Of a DNA stretch of 64,000 nt, positions 61,575 through 64,000 are shown one piece after another. Position numbers and translations under genes: made by a program. Numbering within the stretch: position 1 is the first letter of the stretch; each line of letters begins with the position of its first letter. This DNA comes from Calycina herbarum (lineage: Eukaryota > Ascomycota > Leotiomycetes > Helotiales > Pezizellaceae), in the NCBI GenBank assembly GCA_001414485.1, contig LLEY01000212.1, positions 1 to 64,000 on the forward strand, written 5' to 3'. Below the pieces are notes generated by a model that was not told where the DNA came from, ran no database searches, and saw only the letters and a list, made by a program, of their open reading frames with translations.

Positions 61575-64000
61575 CTTAATATATTTTCGAAATCTCTTAA
61601 TATAAAAACTTAGTTAAACTCTTTATTTACTTATAAAGCTTCTTTAGAGTTATATAATCGCTGTTATAATATCGACCTAACTATCTATCTCTCTTCGTTA
61701 TACGATATAGAAGAGAGTTATAATATATATTAAATTCTTTCTAAAATCCTCGAGAAAGCTAGGAATAAGAAGCCTAAGATACGACTTCTTTAAGCTCGGT
61801 AATACGTAAGAATTTATACTATACCGGGTATATAAAACTGTACCGCTTTTCTTATTCTATAATAGATAGCTAATACTATTTAGATCTCTAAGCTAGAAGC
61901 TCGTAGCAAATTTAACATAGTCTTCTAGAATATCTATAATCGGGTAGCCAGCTCTATTTCGACCTAATTAAGACATAGATTCGATTTTATAATTTAGATA
62001 AATACTTATAAGACGATAGATACTACTGTTCTAAGAAGTCTAATAGAGCTCGAATACTAACCCGCGTTATTAATATAAGAGATAGCGACACTATATACCT
62101 TAGGTCGACAGATAAAATCAACTAAGTAGTATACTATATTACTCTATCCTATTACTAGAGTACGCTACTAGAAAATCGGAAGGAAATAATAAAAGAATAG
62201 AGAAAGTAGTAGAACTATAGAACTAGTAATAAGAAGAAGAACTAGAGATAGATTACTACTACTAGTAATATAAAGTAGAGAGTATAAGGATTTCTAATTA
62301 CTAAATTACTATAGATATTCTAAGATATAATCATAGTTACTTGAGAACTTAGCTAGTAATACCTCTAGATCGATTCGCTTTATATTATTTAGAGTAACTA
62401 AAGAGACTAGGCTACTAAATCTAAGAAGATAGAAGCAGTCTTTAAGAATACCTACTATACGATTACTACTACCTCCGCTGAAGACTTAACTAAAGGATTT
62501 CTTAACCGGCTATAAGAGAAAGATTCGCGATATATAATTATACCCGAGTTCTTATATAAGAAAGTCTATATTTATATATTAATCGATGATTTTAATAGCG
62601 ACGTACTAGAGGGAATCTTAAATACGCGAGTATAGATATTATAGAAACGAGCCTTATTATACTAAATAATCTATTTTATATAGAGGTAAATATACTAGAA
62701 GTATAGTAGTAGAGTATAGTACGAAACGTTAACTTATATAAAGAAGTAAGTTCCTATCTAAGGCTTAGTTTTAAAGAGGCTTTAGCTTTCTACATCGCTT
62801 TTCTTTATTTATTACTAAGTACTTATAATATTACTAATTTCTAATAAAACTAGTAAGAAATTATCTTTTCAAAGTAATCTAGAATTTCCTTATTCTATTA
62901 ATAATCGTTCTCGGTTAACTTAAGTCTAGCTTTATTAATCTCTCTTTATAGATTACTTAATACTCGACCTTATATACGAGATAGACAGGCCTATAGCGAT
63001 CGAGTTACTAGCTAAGGCGTTAGCTAAATCCCTTTAGACTAAGGTTAATTATAGAATCTTTAAATTATTTCTATATTAAGGTCTTCTATAGTAACCGGTA
63101 TAGAATACTCTAATATAAATAGACTATAATAAGAAGGTGCTTCTATCTAATACATCTCTATCGTAGTTATAGATAGCGTATTACAGGTAGATCTAGTATT
63201 TACTAATTAAATATAGAGATAAGAGGTAGAATTACAGTGTTTAAATTATAGATACTTTATAATTTATAAAGGTCTTATAATATATAAAAGCCTTAGGTTT
63301 TATAAAGGCTCTGCGATTTATAGTTCTAAGTAATTATATCTTAAAGGCTCGAGTAAGACAGCTTCGAGATTATAAGATTATATCTAAAGACGTTATACTC
63401 GATAAGAAGAACAACGAAGTTAGACAGCTATGTCTTAATACTCGACTAGATAATAACCTACGTAAAGTATAGTATACTATAATAGAAAGAAAAACTAGAA
63501 TAGAGGATAGAAACTAGAAATATTATATACTATTCGTTAAACCCGCGACGTTTTTATAATACGAAAATTTCAAGAGAGTTAGAATAGGTTAGATCTAGAA
63601 GCGTTTTATACTATTTAATAGTTAAGATAATAAGGTATAAATCCTCGAATGTTTTCTTCTTATACTTCGACTTTATCTATTTTTTTTCTTAAACGAAGGC
63701 TAGATTCCTTTCTTCTTCCTTCTCTTAGTAAATTACACGTTTAATAAATATAAAGTAAATATAAGTCTCGGTAAGGTATAGAGGGATTTAAACTAGAAGA
63801 TATAACTTAGTATAACAGATCTAAACGACGTGTAATAGTAGAACTAATCTATTTCTTAAATACTAAGTTAAAGAGCTATAATAGCTCTAAGTAATACTAA
63901 TATATAGGATTCTACTAGGTAGTAAATATCGGTATAGAATATACTTAGTTAATTAAAATATCACGTATATAGAGTAGTTATCTAGTTTTCTCTCTATCGT
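61575..64000. other. RIP-mutated sequence, unassigned, to the window edge
   Basis: About 2.4 kb of heavily mutated sequence with short, interrupted frames on both strands. It looks like former coding sequence of repeats, but I cannot name a family. Confidence 0.4.

Larger units (their letters stand above)
51480..64000. other. RIP-mutated, AT-rich repeat desert (second block)
   Basis: Same signature as the first block: abundant TpA, scarce CpA/TpG, retained CpG, stops in all former frames. It runs to the end of the window. Confidence 0.9.

Overview
The window is one end of a chromosome of a filamentous ascomycete. It opens with 13 copies of CCCTAA, in the orientation expected at a left telomere. 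Genes have short GT-AG introns (45-74 nt) with CTAAC-like branch points, and the gene set is typical of Pezizomycotina: GMC oxidase, fucose-lectin-like membrane protein, HET-domain NLRs. Leotiomycetes is my tentative guess. Two large blocks (about 15.3-45.2 kb and 51.5-64 kb) are extremely rich in TpA and poor in CpA/TpG while still containing CpG. They are full of broken transposon reading frames. This is the signature of repeat-induced point mutation (RIP, CpA to TpA).

Layout. (1) 0-15.3 kb is ordinary subtelomeric sequence. It holds four intact genes whose products are secreted or membrane-anchored: an arylsulfotransferase-family protein, a fucose-lectin-like type II membrane protein, a GMC oxidoreductase and a small cysteine-containing secreted protein. 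It also holds two broken genes: a DUF3632-like pseudogene with RIP-type stops, and a RIB7 (riboflavin pathway reductase) copy with a small internal deletion. (2) 15.3-45.2 kb is a RIP desert with recognisable relics: a pogo/Fot1-like DNA transposon, a Ty3/gypsy element on the minus strand, a DUF3435 tyrosine-recombinase-like gene, an 8.6-kb unit bounded by inverted repeats that holds a DDE transposase plus a HET-NACHT-WD40 NLR, and another DDE transposon. (3) 45.27-51.75 kb is an island of normal composition bounded by inverted repeats of about 130 bp. It holds an intact five-exon gene encoding HET, NB-ARC and a C-terminal two-helix membrane domain, plus an HNH-type relic. (4) 51.5-64 kb is a second desert with another pogo-like element, a 72-bp x 12 minisatellite and a full-length chromodomain gypsy retrotransposon with 332-bp LTRs.

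The most interesting system is the pair of HET-NLR loci. Both lie between inverted repeats that start with the same 11-bp core, TAACGTCTATC. They share a promoter plus HET module over about 1.2 kb and then diverge completely: NACHT plus ten near-identical WD40 repeats in one, NB-ARC plus a membrane-anchor module in the other. One copy is destroyed by RIP and the other is intact. This looks like self/non-self recognition genes carried or shuffled as cargo of TIR-bounded elements, with the HET effector and its promoter as the exchanged cassette. That interpretation is inference; the boundaries, reading frames and similarities are visible in the sequence.
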